Positions 10,869 to 23,254 of a stretch of 64,000 bases of DNA are shown here, one piece after another; positions within the stretch are counted from its first letter, which is position 1; each line of letters begins with the position of its first letter. The notes beneath the pieces are model-generated. The model worked only from the letters and a program-made list of their open reading frames with translations. It was not told the origin of the DNA and did not search any database. The DNA is taken from positions 65,210,892 through 65,274,891 of the forward strand of contig NC_081553.1 of the NCBI RefSeq assembly GCF_963082655.1, in the 5' to 3' direction. The DNA is from Stomoxys calcitrans (lineage: Eukaryota; Arthropoda; Insecta; Diptera; Muscidae). Position numbers and translations under genes: made by a program.

Positions 10869-13020
10869 TTAAATGTAATAATCTCCTTATTAGGCAATCA
10901 AAGGACATTTTTAAATTTTACAACTTTATTCTCGTTTGTTAAGCTTTTCAGTGTGTCTAATTGTTTGAAGTCAATTGGGTTTCCTACATCCGAAGCCAAG
11001 TGTGTGTACACATGTTTGTATAAAAGTGTTTGCCATTACTCCGTATGACTGTATTGTGGTGGGGTTGGTGTTGGTGTTTTTGGTGGTCGCAGCTGTTGCT
11101 TTTCATTATGAATCCCTTGATTAAACTGCTATTTTTTCTAACGATCTGTTTATTTGTCTAGGAGGTGCCCATGTGCGTGTGAGTGTCTCTGCTGGTGTGT
11201 ATTTGTTTTCCCCAGTTTGCAAACACATACATACGTACGTGTTAATTTGAATGTTTGACTTTGTCTCTGTGGACATACATGTGTCTCCCTGACTCTCTGT
11301 GTGTTTATTTGGTTAAAACTGAGTTCATATACCTTTTAGAGCTTTTGTTTTTATTCTTTGCATTTCCTTTTCCGTTTGTGTTTCAGTCAGGTTTTTGTTT
11401 CTTTGTAAACAAGCAGAAACCTATAAAAATCACATATGGGACGTTTCAATTTGAAAGGGAAAGAGAAAGCAAAAAATTTTTTAAGAATAAAAAAAACTGA
11501 AATTCGTTTCTAAATAGTCAAAATTAAATTAAAAACAAATTTAAATAGATTTTTATTTTGTATATTGGAAGGATATCCCTTGTCCCTTGAGAGTGACGTC
11601 TAGATTAATTTGTCTTCTTTACTATTAATTTTCTGTTTGCTTGAGTTCATTCTCAAGAAGACTTTTTTCCTAACAAGTCCATATTGTATGGCATTACCAG
11701 TCAGTTGTATCCTCAATGAATTGACCCACTTGTCGATACAGATGTGTTTTCGTTTTGTAGCGTCTTTTTTTTTAAACATTCCATTATTTCCTTCGCAAAT
11801 GACGTTCATATAAAAACCACTTTAATCACACAAAATAGAGAAAGCGAGCATACGCAGTTCACACCCACACATCCGCAGTCCGCACACATTCACACTCTCC
11901 ATAGACCATACAATCAAGATTGGCCTTATGAAAGGAGCAAGAATGGCGAAAAATGAACTAAAACAACATGATAATGAATAGATGAGGTTGACAGCTGTGA
12001 AAGAGCAATGCACAATAAAAACAACAACAGCTGAGGAGACTCGTACAAGAGTCCTGGTCATAAACACACACATACACCGTCGCTCAGCAAACACAAACAG
12101 CAGCTAAGCAAATCTATGTCTGTCCTCCTCTCTAACCGGATGCCATTGACGAAGACGACGACGACGTCGACAATGGTGCTGGCGATGAAGCAGAATAAAA
12201 TCAGTAAATACCATGAGAACAGAGCACAAGGAGGTTCCAAGTCACTAAAGACCCGACCATATGGAGGAGTGAAACATTTACTTTACGAGGCAGGGTCGTG
12301 GTCCTGATAAAAATTGTATTTAAATATTAAGGGAAGATGGGTACAATGAACAAAATTGAGTTTTCAAGTTTTTTTTCATCGATTAATTCTCTATTATATT
12401 TTTTTCGGGAGACCTATTTTTAAATTTTATTTCTAAAGTCGATTTTGACTTGCCTTTTTCCAAGTTAGAAGAATTTCGTAAATATTTCATATCTCTTTCC
12501 AATGGAAATTTTTGAATTTTTTTCTAAAGATAATTTAAACACTTTTTTCTATGAAAAAAGTTTGTCAGCATTTTAAAACTTATGAAAAAAAAATAATATC
12601 CATATAGAAGTTTTGCTAAAATTCTATTCCTATTAACATTTTTTTCTAATTATAATTTTTTAGAAAATTGTGTCAAACTTTAATGCCTTTAGAATAATTT
12701 TCAGCCTTATTTGTTGGAAAAATATTTGTCATAACTAATTTTTTTCTTGGAAAATTTTAAAAAATTTAAACTTTTTTGCCAAATTTTTATTTTGTCAAAA
12801 TATTCTTTCTGTTGAAAAAATTGTTACAAGTTTATTTTTTCGCCTTAACAAGCAAAAAACTTGAAACAAATTGGTACTTTGGGTAGCTAAGAATCAAAAT
12901 AAATTATTGCAGGAAAATTAACAAATTTCGTCGTCGCTTTTACGTCTATAGTTGTTGTTTTTCAAAATTATTGTATCTGTGTTCCATTACAGTCTACGGT
13001 ATGTATCGTAACCTTCTCGT
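10869..13020. other. Unique sequence, no gene recognised
   Basis: Contains ordinary AT-rich sequence, a GTGT-rich patch near 11060-11200, a GACGAAGACGACGACGACG tract (about 12147-12170) and a very AT-rich part (12340-12900) with repeated TTTTTTCTAA-like motifs that may be an eroded tandem repeat. Short frames on both strands lack recognisable domains. No exon could be supported. Confidence 0.5.
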
Positions 13021-13030
13021 AATTCTGAAG

Positions 13031-13145
13031 CAGGTCGGTCTGCAAATGCAAATTTTCCCACAAATCTTCCATTAAGGAACAGTGGGCAATTTTCTTACAT
13101 ATCGATGAGTGATGACCGATTCAAGTTAAACTCAATGACCAGTCT
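13031..13145 (-). mobile_element. SINE tail fragment
   Basis: Matches the 3' part of the ~313-bp SINE (GCAAATGCAAATTTTCCCAC, CCATTAAGGAACAG, ACATATCGATGAGTG, TTCAAGTT-AAACTCAATGA). The tRNA-like head is missing. The plus-strand frame at 13105-13359 begins inside it and is not treated as a gene. Confidence 0.6.
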
Positions 13146-13734
13146 GCTGGTTCTTGAATTCTCTGGTACTAGTCCTCCTGTTCACCGTCTTCTACAGTTC
13201 AAGGGTCACATATGTCAGCATTTGTTGATCAATGGCCTTCTACATCATGTAAATCATCATTTCCCTCCTCCTACCGAACATCCTCTTGCAGAAATAGAAG
13301 GCCATAAGGTTTCTTCCCTTCGTATTCCTTTTTTAGGACAGTTTCGAATGGAGAATTAGGCCTATTTTACCTTCTTTAACAACTGCAGAATGATCCTATC
13401 CACACAGGATTCACTGAATAAGGTTAAGCCAAGCGATCAGCCGATATACTTTTTTTTTTAATATTTGGCAGTACTTGGCATTGAGGATGTCAACTTGTTC
13501 TCTTTTTACATTCATTCTTTGTTTACGTTTTCTCCTATATGATGACATTTTCAATCGTCAGATTTGACATCCTTAATGATGTTTATGGGGCCTATCCACT
13601 TTGTGTTTTTGCATGTGACCTAACCTTCTATTAGTGAATCCTGCTATCCACAGAAGGAAGTCTAAAATCCGGAACCTTATATATTGGGGTAAAGAGCACC
13701 ATCATAGTCTTCTCTGGCCTTGCACTTAATCTAT
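13146..13734. other. Unassigned sequence
   Basis: Unlike the neighbouring repeats. A weak minus-strand coding feel (about 13250-13720) is broken by stops, and I could not assign it to a retroelement family. Confidence 0.35.
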
Positions 13735-15801
13735 TTTTCAGCGCACCCTCCCCCTACTCTAATTTTCAGAAATTTTGGATGCACCCATATAGTACCCTAA
13801 AAATAAAATGTTGGTATCCAAATTTCGGATAGGGTACCTAGGGGGCCCGCCCCTTCCTAAAACGTACCAAACATATATTTACATCAATCACGACAATATT
13901 TGACTCAAATGAAAGGTATTTTAGATTAAAAAACGTATCTGATATCCAATTGTCGGACCAGGTGTTTGGGGAACCACCTCAACCCCCAAAACACCCCCCA
14001 AATCGGACATATTTACCGACCATGGCAATATGGGACTCAACTCAAAGGTATTTGCGAATCTGATATCTAAATGTGGGACCGTTTCTGGGGTCCACCCCTT
14101 CCCCAAAACACCCCCAAACAGGATTTATTTACTGACCATGGGAAAATGGGGCTTAAATAAAAGGTATTTAAGTATAGAATTCGAATCTGATATCCAAATA
14201 TGGGATCAATTGTTTGAGGGGCCGCCTCTCACCAAAAACATCCTTCAAAAGGGATAAATTTACAACCATAGCATTATGGATCTCAAATGAAAGGTCTTTG
14301 GGAGTAAAGCACGAATTTGATATCAATATTCGGGAAAAGTGTCTATGGGGCCACCTTACCCCCACAACACCACCCAAATAGGAAGTATTTGCAGACTATT
14401 GCAATATGAAGCTCAAATAAGAGAGTTTTTAAAGTAGAACATGAATCCGATATATATTTTCAAGGCCAACTCACTGAGTAGCCGCCCTTCCCCCAAACCC
14501 CCCCCAAGCCTGTCATATTTGCCGACTATGGAAATATGGGGCTCAAATTAAAGGTATTTGGGAGTAGACCACTTATCTATCTATCTATCAACATTAGGGA
14601 CCATCTATCTAGCGGACGTCCCACCACCATAACAACCCCCAAATAGGACGTATTTGCTCACCAAGACAATTTGGGTCTTAAAGAGAGTGCAACTAAATAT
14701 TTATAGTTTTTAGGGCCAATACCCCAAACCGGATATATTTGCTGACTTTTGCAATAAGGAGTTTAAATGAGATTAGAAAACGAATTTGATATCAAATTTT
14801 TAGGGCAATGGCAATATGGGGTTCAAATAAATGATATATAGATATATGAGAATAGAGCACGTTGCTGATATATTTTCAGGGCTTAGTGTTTGGGGAACCA
14901 CCCCAAACCCCAAAACACCTCTAAATCAGGCATATTTACCGACCATGTCAATGTGGAGCTTAAATGAAAGGTATTGGGGGGTAGAACAAGAGTTAATACC
15001 CATTTTTCTAGGGGTCTACCCCTTTCCCAAAATTCTCCACAAACAGCAATTTTTTACTGACCATCACAATATGGGGCTCAAATAAAGGTATTTGGGAGTA
15101 GAATACGAATTTGATATCCAAATGTAGGACCATGTATTTAGGGCATCACCCCTTCGCCAAAAAACACCCCCCGAAGAGTCAAAATTTTTCGACCATGCCA
15201 ATATGTGGCTCTAATAAAAGGTATTTGAGATTAGAAAACGAATTTGATAACCTATTTTGGGGCCATGTGTTTGGGGGACGCCTCACCCTGTAAACTCCTC
15301 TTAAGCCAATGGCAATACCTTTTTAATAAAAGGTATTTGAGAGAAGAGCACGATGCTGAACATTCTCCCATGAGAACAGGATATACTTCTCTCATATCAA
15401 TGATATAAACATTTTAAGCTCAATGATATGGGACCTCGTATCTTATGCCGAGTTGAACGGAATGCCGCATAGCGACACCACTTGGTACATTCTAATGGGA
15501 AGTACCCAAGTATTTGGGGGACTACCTCTCCCCCGAAAACACCACTAAATCAGACATCATGAGAATATCGGGCTTAAATGAAGTATTTTAAGAATGGAGT
15601 ACACCTTACATCCAAACTTAAATTCGTAGACCAATAAAGATCATATGGGATTCAGATAGAGGCACTTATATTGTTAAACTGTTAGTCAAGTTGGCATGGT
15701 ATTTCCCTAAAAGATCTTTAATTGTCGAAAATAAATATTCCAAGCAAACTGTTCCATATAAAGTAAAAGAAGGAGCAGCGGAGCGGGCCCGGGTCAGCTA
15801 G
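13735..15801 (+). mobile_element. Family C Helitron-like element with CTAG 3' end
   Basis: About 14 monomers of roughly 110-140 bp with the phrases GACCATGGCAATATGGG, CTCAAATGAAAGGTATTTG, GGAGTAGA, ACGAATCTGATATCCAAAT and CCCCCAAAACACCCCC. The 3' end is a GC-rich stretch GCGGAGCGGGCCCGGG followed by TCAGCTAG (CTAG 15798-15801) and a T. CTRR followed by T is the rule for Helitron 3' ends, which transpose by a rolling-circle mechanism; calling this a non-autonomous Helitron is inference. No Rep/helicase frame is present. A SINE fragment is inserted at 15360-15505. Confidence 0.55.
15360..15505 (-). mobile_element. SINE middle/tail fragment nested in family C
   Basis: GAACAGGATATACTTCTCTC, TTTTAAGCTCAATGATATGG and GCCGCATAGCGACACCACTTGG match the SINE body; it interrupts the family C monomers, which resume near 15505. 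Confidence 0.65.
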
Positions 15802-17484
15802 TAGTTTATAAAATTATGTTCCGAAGAAAATATTTTCATCATTATGTACAAATTTTATTTCTATGCACAATTTTATGCCTTTTTTCACATATTTTGCTCA
15901 AACTGTTTCATTTTGTTTTATTTTGACCAAAAATTTGTACGCCCCTGTTATTAACTGGCCAACTGAAAACGAAAATCAATGAATGGTCGAGTCTGTCATC
16001 CTTAAAGCACATCGCATTATTCCTTTAAAGAAAATTAATAGTCTGTTCTTAGCTATGACATGAAGAAGTGCGTTAACATTGATATCCTTAACATACGTTT
16101 CGCTATGTCCCTTCTTCTTTACGTTTGCTGTCAAGGTATGTTAGCTTGTTATGTGCTGGTGTGTTCATAAGCATGTATATCTGTGTGGGTGTGCTTAGTT
16201 TTCTTATGAATTGACACAGATAGCCCGTCAAAGGCGTTGAAAGCATTTTTTGGACATTGTTTCAGTTCAGTCATTTCCATTTTTCTTCTAAACATTTTCT
16301 TCTTAAGCAATGAATAGAGATTTGGATAAACGAATCTTTGTAACTTATCCCTAGAAACCAAGCCAAAAATATATGCTCAAAACAAAAACAAAATCTTCTA
16401 AGATTTGCTAGACTCATCCTTTTCGCTTGGCTTTTGTTTGAGTAGAATATTTATATCGGTTTGTGTGACCCTTTATTGGGGCATTTGCAGAATGTGCGTG
16501 AGTTTATTAAACCTAATGATCCGTTGGGGAAAATTGATTTTGATTTGTTCATCAGTTGGAAGGCAGAATGTGTTGGCTGTTTAGTGAGTGTGCGTGTGTG
16601 TGTGTGTGTGAGTGTGGAAAAGTGTTTTTGTTAGACTAAAGTTATGCCAAGAATTTAAGAGAGGAATTCTTAGGAACATAACGGAGAATGTATTCGTTGT
16701 TATAAGAGTATAGGGTGGACATGATATCAGTTTTGTGTTGCATTGATGTCAAAATTAGACAATCTGGGATGGTCTGTGGGTTTCATTATAGCAAGCTGGT
16801 CATTATTGAAGACTTTGGTGAAATTCTATAGTATGGGAAATCATATTTCTATAATAGATTTGTGGTCTACACTCCAAGAAGATTAACGATATCGTGGATT
16901 TTTTATTACATTTCAATTATGATAATTATGACTGATTGGATTTATCTTGGCAAAGTCCAGACCACTCTTAGTGCCTTTTAGGGCTTAACCGTGGGCACTA
17001 ACATCTACTTGGTGTTACCTTGGAAAGTTAACTTTAACGTCTTGAGATTAACATTTTAAGCTCGATGATATGGGAACTCCTATTTAAGGCAGTGAGGTAA
17101 TAAATGTCTCGAGTTCTCCAAAAAAAAAAACTATAAAATTTGAACAATGCAACCAAAATCAGCAATCAAGTTCTTTAAAAATTGGAAAAAAAATAAAAAA
17201 GAACCTTCTCAATGAACCATGAGTTGCTTCTCAAAGAACCATGACTGTAAGTAGAAATTGCTGCTTTATTAAGAGAGCGATGGATTGGAAAGGCGTTTCA
17301 ACGACGTGAAACGCGTCACAAAAACACAGCAAATACAAGCATTTATCTATGGATATGTGTTTAGTCGGAAGCTAAACCACAAAAATACACAAAATCAGTA
17401 TTTGGGAACCAAACATCTCCCCTAACACTCTAATGCAGAGGTGCACAAAATAAAAGTGAGATTGTATGTGTGAGCTACTTCATC
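15802..17484. other. Unique sequence, no gene recognised
   Basis: Contains a GT microsatellite at about 16590-16612, a short SINE scrap at about 17041-17085 (AGATTAACATTTTAAGCTCG, ATGATATGGGAACTCC), and A-rich runs near 17115 and 17195. No supported exon. Confidence 0.5.
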
Positions 17485-17485
17485 T

Positions 17486-17741
17486 GTTAAGGAACAGGAT
17501 ATACTTCTCTTATATCAATGAGATTAACATTTTAAGCTCAATGATATGGGATCTCCTATTTTATGCCGAGTCCGAACGGCGTGCCGCATAGCGACACCAT
17601 TTGGTATAGAAGTTTTAACATGGCAGAATACCTCATAAATGTAGCCAGCATTAGTAGGGGTAACCACCGTGCCCTGCTCACGCCAGGCGTTCGGTGTCAT
17701 GGGTGCACATACTAATCTCTGCACCACGGTGGCCTCCAATG
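17486..17741 (-). mobile_element. tRNA-derived SINE, nearly complete
   Basis: Read on the minus strand, it begins with GAGGCCACCGTGGTGCAGAG (A-box region) and runs to the GTTCCTTAAC tail. The B-box segment is partly deleted (CCGTGCCCTGCTCACGCCAGGCG), so it is probably inactive. A minus frame covers it by chance. Confidence 0.7.
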
Positions 17742-17764
17742 TAAGTGTGAGTTACTCTCTTCAA

Positions 17765-17852
17765 ATCTTTTTATACCCATCAACGTAGGATGAGGTATAC
17801 TAATCTTGTCATTCCGTTTGTAACACCTTCAAACATTCCTCTAAGACCCTAT
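17765..17852 (-). repeat. Family A/B terminal fragment
   Basis: TTTTTATACCCATCAACGTAGGATGAGG, CTAATCTTGTCATTCCGTTTG: the TATACCC end of an A/B element, cut off at the start of the next element. Confidence 0.6.
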
Positions 17853-19174
17853 TAACTTATATATATAAAATTCAATTTGTGTTTCTTTGTTTCTTTGTAT
17901 GTTTGTTTGTTTGTTTGTTTGTTTGTTTGTCGGTTTGGTTGTTTGTTCCCTATAGACTCAAAAACGGCTGAACCGATTACCTTGAAATTTTCACAGATTG
18001 TGTAAGTTGGTTTGGAAGGAAATATAGGCTATATAATTTTTTAATATCGGGAGGGAGGCGGACCCTCCCCCTTACCCTAAAAAAACGACCCAAAAATAAA
18101 ATTGGACCGATCGGGACAGTATGGGATTCAAATGAAAGGTATTCACGAGTAGAGTACGATAATCATAATAAAATTTGGGTCCAAGTACTTGGTTTATTTG
18201 ACGATCATGACAATATGGGACTCAAATGAAAGGTATTCGGGAGTAGATTACAAATATGGTCTGGAAGTAGGAATAGGCTTAAAATGTATTGATAACGGAA
18301 CGATAAAGTTACCCCCAATACACCATCCAAAATCAAAAGTGGACCGATAAGGACAATATGGGTATCATATGAAAGGTATGAGGGAGTAGATAACGAATTT
18401 GGCATACAAATTGATGTCGAAGTATAGGGGGTCACCCCACCCCCACAAAACGGCCAAAATGGGCACATTAGCCATTTACGGCTATATGGGACTCGTTTTG
18501 TTTGTTCCGTATAGACTGAAAAACGGCAGAACCAATTTTCTTGAAATTTTCGCATATTGTGTAGGTTGGTCTGGAAGGAAACATAGGCTATATAATTTTT
18601 CGTTATCCTTACCTTATGTCAAAAACACAAACCAAAATCAAAAGTGGACCGATCGGGAAAATATAGGTTTCAAATGAGTTTAAGTACCCATCGGGCCGCC
18701 CCAAACCCAAAACTCCCCCAAACAGACATATTGGACGTTCATTTCAATATGGGGTTCAAATGAAAAATATTCGGGAGTAGATTTCGAATCTGGCATACAA
18801 AATCAGATCGAAGTATAGGGTGTGACGCCACCCCTCAAAAACGCTATTAGACCCATTATGAATATATGATACTTGGCTGATCCGATTTTATTTAAATTTT
18901 TTTTTTTTAAATTTCACAGATTGGAAGGAAACATGGGCTATAACATTTTTAGATATCAGGTGGAGGCGGACCCTCCCTCTTACCCCAAAAACGCCACCCA
19001 TATCCGAAAGTGGTCCGATGGGCACAATAAGGGTATCAAATTGGAGACCAGAAAACGAATATGGTATTAAAATTTGGGCCCAAGTACCCACGAGCCTCCC
19101 CCCCCCCAACCCCAAAACTTCTCTAAACAGATATATTCGAAGTTCATGTCAATATGGGACTCAAATGAAAAGTA

Positions 19175-19414
19175 TTGGGGTGCCCAAAAAATAATTGCGG
19201 ATTTTTTAAAAGAAAGTAAATGCATTTTTAATAAAACTTAGAATGAACTTTAATCAAATATACTTTTTTATACTTTTTTTCTAAAGCAAGCAAAAAGTAA
19301 CAGCTGATAACTGACAGAAGAAAGATTACAGAGAATTACAGAGTCACAAGCTGTGAAAAAATTTATCAACGCCGACTATATAAAAAATCCGCAATTACAT
19401 ATTGGGCAACCCAA
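19175..19414 (+). mobile_element. Mariner-related MITE (TTGGGTTGCCC ends)
   Basis: Starts TTGGGGTGCCCAAAAAATAA and ends TTGGGCAACCCAA; TA at 19173-19174 and 19415-19416. Its left arm (AAAAGAAAGTAAATGCATTT, AATAAAACTTAGAATGAACT) equals the 3' arm of the mariner remnant at 32515. No coding region. Confidence 0.85.
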
Positions 19415-19969
19415 TATTAGGAAGTAGATTCCAAATATGACATAAAACATTAGGTCCAAGTAATGGGAGGTCGCCCACCCCCCAAATACCCCCAAATGGG
19501 CATATTAGCCGACCATGGCTATATGGGTTTCAAATGAAAGATAATTGGGAGTAGATTACGAATATTACATTAAAATTTGCGTTCAAGTCTAGGTGGCACT
19601 TTTCCTCCTAAAGATACGTCAAATGGATTATTTGACCTATTATGACAATATGGGACTCAAATGAAAGGTATTTGAGAGTAGAAAACGAATTTTATATCCA
19701 ATTTTGGAGTCAAGTGTTTTGGGGTACGGCCTAAAGCAGCCCCTAAACTGAGCTTTCTTTTTGTTGGGAATAAAGAACGAATTTGATATCCATTTGCAGT
19801 GCAAAGTGCTGGTGGCCGGCCAAGTCTCAAAACACCCTCCAAACGGTTCATATTTACCGGCCATGGCCATATGGGGCTTAAATTAAAGGGATTTGGAAAT
19901 GCAGCTCAAATTTGATAACCATTTTGAGTCGCAATGTCTGAGGTGCCATCCCTCACCTAATGAGAACAT

Positions 19970-20235
19970 TACCACCAGGAACCGAGAAGGGGCAAATTTT
20001 CACACATCAATGAGTGCTTTTCGATTCAAGTTTAAACTCAACGATAAGGGACCTTTTTTATAGTCGAGTGCGAACGGCGTCCCGCAGTGCGGCACCTCTT
20101 TGGGAACAATTTTTTAAATGACCATGCATGGCATTGTACCTTGCAAATGTCGGCAACATTAAGAGGGGATATACAGCTCTTTATCCGATGTTCTCGCTAG
20201 CATACGATCCCGTTCAGCGTCATAGGCTGCAATGG
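19970..20235 (-). mobile_element. SINE, diverged, nested in family C
   Basis: Body phrases GAGAAGGGGCAAATTTTCAC, ACATCAATGAGTGC, CGTCCCGCAGTGCGGCACCTC and GCGTCATAGG identify it. The B box is damaged (CTAGCATACGATCCC). Confidence 0.65.
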
Positions 20236-20335
20236 CACGAATTCGATATCCGCATTCAGGGCGAAGTGTCCCCACCCTAAAATGATACTAGAGAGTTAAA
20301 GAAGGCGCAGCGGAGTGGGCCCGGTTCGGCTAGTG

Positions 20336-20816
20336 TATATATATTCTTGATCGTCTCGACGTTCTGAGTCGATCTAGCCATGCCCGTCCGTCTGTCGGTT
20401 TACTTTATGAGCCTTACAAGCCGCAATTTTTTGTCCGATTTGGCTGAAATTTTGCACGTAGTGTTCTGTTAAGACTTCCAAGAACTGTGCTTAGTACGGT
20501 CCAAATCGGTCTATAACCTGATATAGCTCCCCTATAAACCGATCTCTCGATTTGACTTCTTGAGCCCTTACAAGCCGCAATTTTTGACCGACTTGGCTGA
20601 AATTGAGCATGTAAGGATCATTTATGACTTTCAACAACTGTGCCAAGTACGGTCCAAATCGGTCTATAACCTGGTGTAGCTCCCATATAAATCGGTCTCT
20701 CGAATAACCTTGTTCGGTTCCTAGAAGCTTTAATTTTTGCTGGTTTGATAGATACATTTTTAGCAGAATCTATGGTTGTGGTGGTGGCGACCGAACTAAA
20801 ACGCTTTTACTTGTTA
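20336..20816 (-). repeat. Family A element
   Basis: Begins in the head (TATATATTCTTGATCGTC, GTCGATCTAGCCATGCCC, GTCCGTCTGTCGG), holds about two monomers with GAGCCCTTACAAGCCGCAAT, and ends GGTGGCGACCGAACTAAAAC, GCTTTTACTTG. The minus frame 20491-20757 is an artefact. Confidence 0.8.
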
Positions 20817-21138
20817 TTTCTATCCCGCATAATTTTTGATTGAAGAATCGGATACAGCAAAGTTATGGTAAATTTTGTAAGCAATCTGAAATTATTCATA
20901 AGTTAAAAATCGGTTTGCAAATGTCTTCGCAAATCACAAAATACGAGGTCAGCCTACAAGATTTTTAAAGGTTAGCAAAGTTCAATCTTTTATCCTTGTT
21001 TTATAAATATTTGGAAAGGTATTTCAGAACATAAATTAAATGGTTTTTATTTGTTTCTCTTTTGAGACACGCTCAATGATTGAAGAGTTTCTTTGCATGT
21101 GGTAATGTAAAGCCAGACATCGCAGCACACCTACCAAT
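20817..21138. other. No gene recognised
   Basis: Short unique segment between a family A element and a MITE. Confidence 0.5.
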
Positions 21139-21140
21139 TA

Positions 21141-21315
21141 TTGGGTTGCCCAAAAAGTTATTGCGGATTTTTCATATGGTCGGCGTTGACAAATTTTTTC
21201 ACAGCTTGTGACTCTGTAATTGCATTCTTTCTTCTGTCAGTTATCAGCTGTGACTTTTAGCTTGCTTTAAACAATTTTTTTTAAAAAATCCGCAATAACT
21301 TTTTGGGCAACCCAA
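21141..21315 (-). mobile_element. Mariner-related MITE, short form
   Basis: TTGGGTTGCCCAAAAAGTTA at the left, AACTTTTTGGGCAACCCAA at the right; TA at 21139-21140 and 21316-21317. About 60 bp shorter than the other copies: the ATGCATTTACTTTC arm is deleted. Confidence 0.85.
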
Positions 21316-21529
21316 TATAACTTCTTACCAGCCATATTAGGTGTGAAGGCTTCAAAGGCAGTACGTTGCTATGTTCTACTTGCACCGAATTTATTAGGAA
21401 AACGCCTCTATGATACAAATATCACATTAATCCCGCTCGACAACACTGTCTATGCATGTGTTTTCCTTTCTTTACCTTTCCCAATGCATGTGTTTTCGTG
21501 CAATGACAGTTTTTTTGTCGCACCCCATT

Positions 21530-21655
21530 TGTACCTCATAAATGGCGCCGGCATTAGAAGCAGATAAGAACCGCTGAAAGTTTTGTGTTTGCGCCAGTAC
21601 TCAGTTCCAGGCGTTCAGCGTCATAAGCGACCTCCTTCGCCCTACAGTGCCCTAC
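21530..21655 (-). mobile_element. SINE head fragment, decayed
   Basis: ACCTCATAAATGGCGCCGGC, AACCGCTGAAAG and CAGGCGTTCAGCGTCATAAG match the tRNA-like end and adjacent body of the SINE. Weak elsewhere. Confidence 0.45.
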
Positions 21656-22715
21656 CCCCTTTGCATTTATGGTAGAGTATATACAAGTTTTAGGTACTAA
21701 AGTTCAAATCACATTATTGTTGACCAAAAATTAAGGATGGTAATATCAACCATTAACTATAAATTACAACTTTTCAAACAACTTGCTAAGCTACACTGAC
21801 GACATGCATTAACATACTTTGTACATCGATATAATTAATGACTTTGGGTCAAAGTAGCAGGTGACAGAAATGTCACTACTCGAAAAAGTTAATTGATTGA
21901 AAGTGATAATTAAACAACCATTATCCTTATTAAAGCGAAGACGTCTTCCTTCCCTTTAACAATTGTCAGGGATTTTCTTTTGGCTACCTCACCTCCAGCC
22001 AACATAACTTAGGTTCGATTAGTTCTTTCTTCTTTTGCTTTAGGAAAAAATTAACTAACAAATGATGTGCTTTGAACATTGTCTGTTCTCTGCCATTTCC
22101 AAGATAAGGAAATTAAAGAAACTGGGGAAAAGTTCCAAGTTCCACTACCAAAATATGTTATACAGTGTCAATTTATATGAAATCATTTAACTTATGTGGC
22201 ATACCTTTTAAATTCGCATTAAAATTCTGAACTTCAAAGTTTTGTACCTTTTCATCTGATGTTGGTGCAACACCACACCACCATGTTGAGCGTTGCTGGT
22301 GTTGATGAGGGAGTTTTTACCTTTTCCATTGTGGTATCACAATTATTATGTTTTTTTTTTTGTTTTATTTTACAAGAATCTGTAGTCTTTTCGGTCTTTG
22401 TTTTCATTGGGGTCATTCAAATCTAAGGCCTTTTTAATTAAAATGTTTCATATCCCTTCCATTGGCTTGCCCTTGTCTCTGCCCTTACCGATGGATGAAA
22501 GGAAAAATGTTGCCTTTGCCCCAATTGACCTTTTTCATTGGGCCTATTGTGTGTTGTGGACTTTTGCTGTAGAAGGAAAAATTGAAGAACAAACAAAATC
22601 GGTTCGCATAGATTCATTCACACTCATACACGTTCACACACACACAGCCAGATACAAGAGCACACAAGCTCACTTTTAATTCATTAAAGAAATATTAATA
22701 CATTCAGTTTTGGTT
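21656..22715. other. Unique sequence, no gene recognised
   Basis: Contains a short CACA tract near 22634-22648. The plus-strand frame 22398-22679 (93 codons) has no recognisable domain, no strong start context and no repeat origin; I regard it as unproven. Confidence 0.45.
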
Positions 22716-22719
22716 ACCT

Positions 22720-22803
22720 CCCTGCAAACATTTTTGATCGCCAATCAATCTTCCACCAATCCCTGCAAACATTTTTGATCGCCAAACAATCTTCCGTCAA
22801 TTT
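22720..22803. repeat. Two-copy ~41-bp tandem duplication
   Basis: CCCTGCAAACATTTTTGATC with CGCCAAxCAATCTTCC occurs twice in succession with few differences. Confidence 0.7.
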
Positions 22804-22805
22804 TC

Positions 22806-23015
22806 TACAGGGTGATCTTTTAAGAGTTATAGGAAAGTTTTGCAAAAAAAAACGCAATGGGTTGTAAGAGAATCGTCCCGAAGAGTTGCTAAAACATCCG
22901 CACACGCAATGGATGGAATAATGATATCGTAGAAAAGCGTTTCGCGACTTATACGGAAGAACCATTAACTAAAAATCTCTTTGTTCATCGCTGGGACAAA
23001 CGCTCTTCTTAAATT
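22806..23015. mobile_element. Possible Tc1/mariner-type fragment
   Basis: TACAGGGTGATCTTTTAAGAG resembles the end of an IS630/Tc1-mariner element; broken coding (plus-strand phrase NDIVEKRFATYTEEPL) follows. No second end was found. Confidence 0.3.
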
Positions 23016-23254
23016 ATGAAAAATGGTTGTAGGGCTTGGTCACGTGTTCATATTTACCTGTATATATGTGAGTGTGCAGGTGTATGATTTTGCATTTGTT
23101 TCGATATGTGTAAGCAATCTATTGCTTAGGTGTGTGTGCATGTGTTCTGATGAAGGCTATTGCTAACTGTTAATATATGGATGTACTGGTGTACAGGGAA
23201 ATGAGATTCATATACAGTGCGCGAAATAAATAAAGGTTCACCCAAAATTACCAT
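23016..23254. other. No gene recognised
   Basis: Unique sequence with short GTGT-rich patches. Confidence 0.5.

Larger units (their letters stand above)
17858..20333 (+). mobile_element. Family C Helitron-like element, both ends, with nested MITE and SINE
   Basis: The head is ATATATATAAAATTCAATTTG, TTTGTTTGTTTG, GTTCCCTATAGACTCAAAAA, CGGCTGAACCGATTACCTTG. Monomers with CAATATGGGACTCAAATGAA follow. The 3' end is GCAGCGGAGTGGGCCCGG, TTCGGCTAG (CTAG 20330-20333), then T. A mariner-related MITE (19175-19414) and a SINE (19970-20235) are inserted. A second, partial head (about 18495-18600) suggests two joined copies. Open frames in the range are monomer artefacts. Confidence 0.55.

Noticed and set aside
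13105..13359. 84-codon plus frame
   Set aside because: Starts inside a SINE tail and has no family resemblance.
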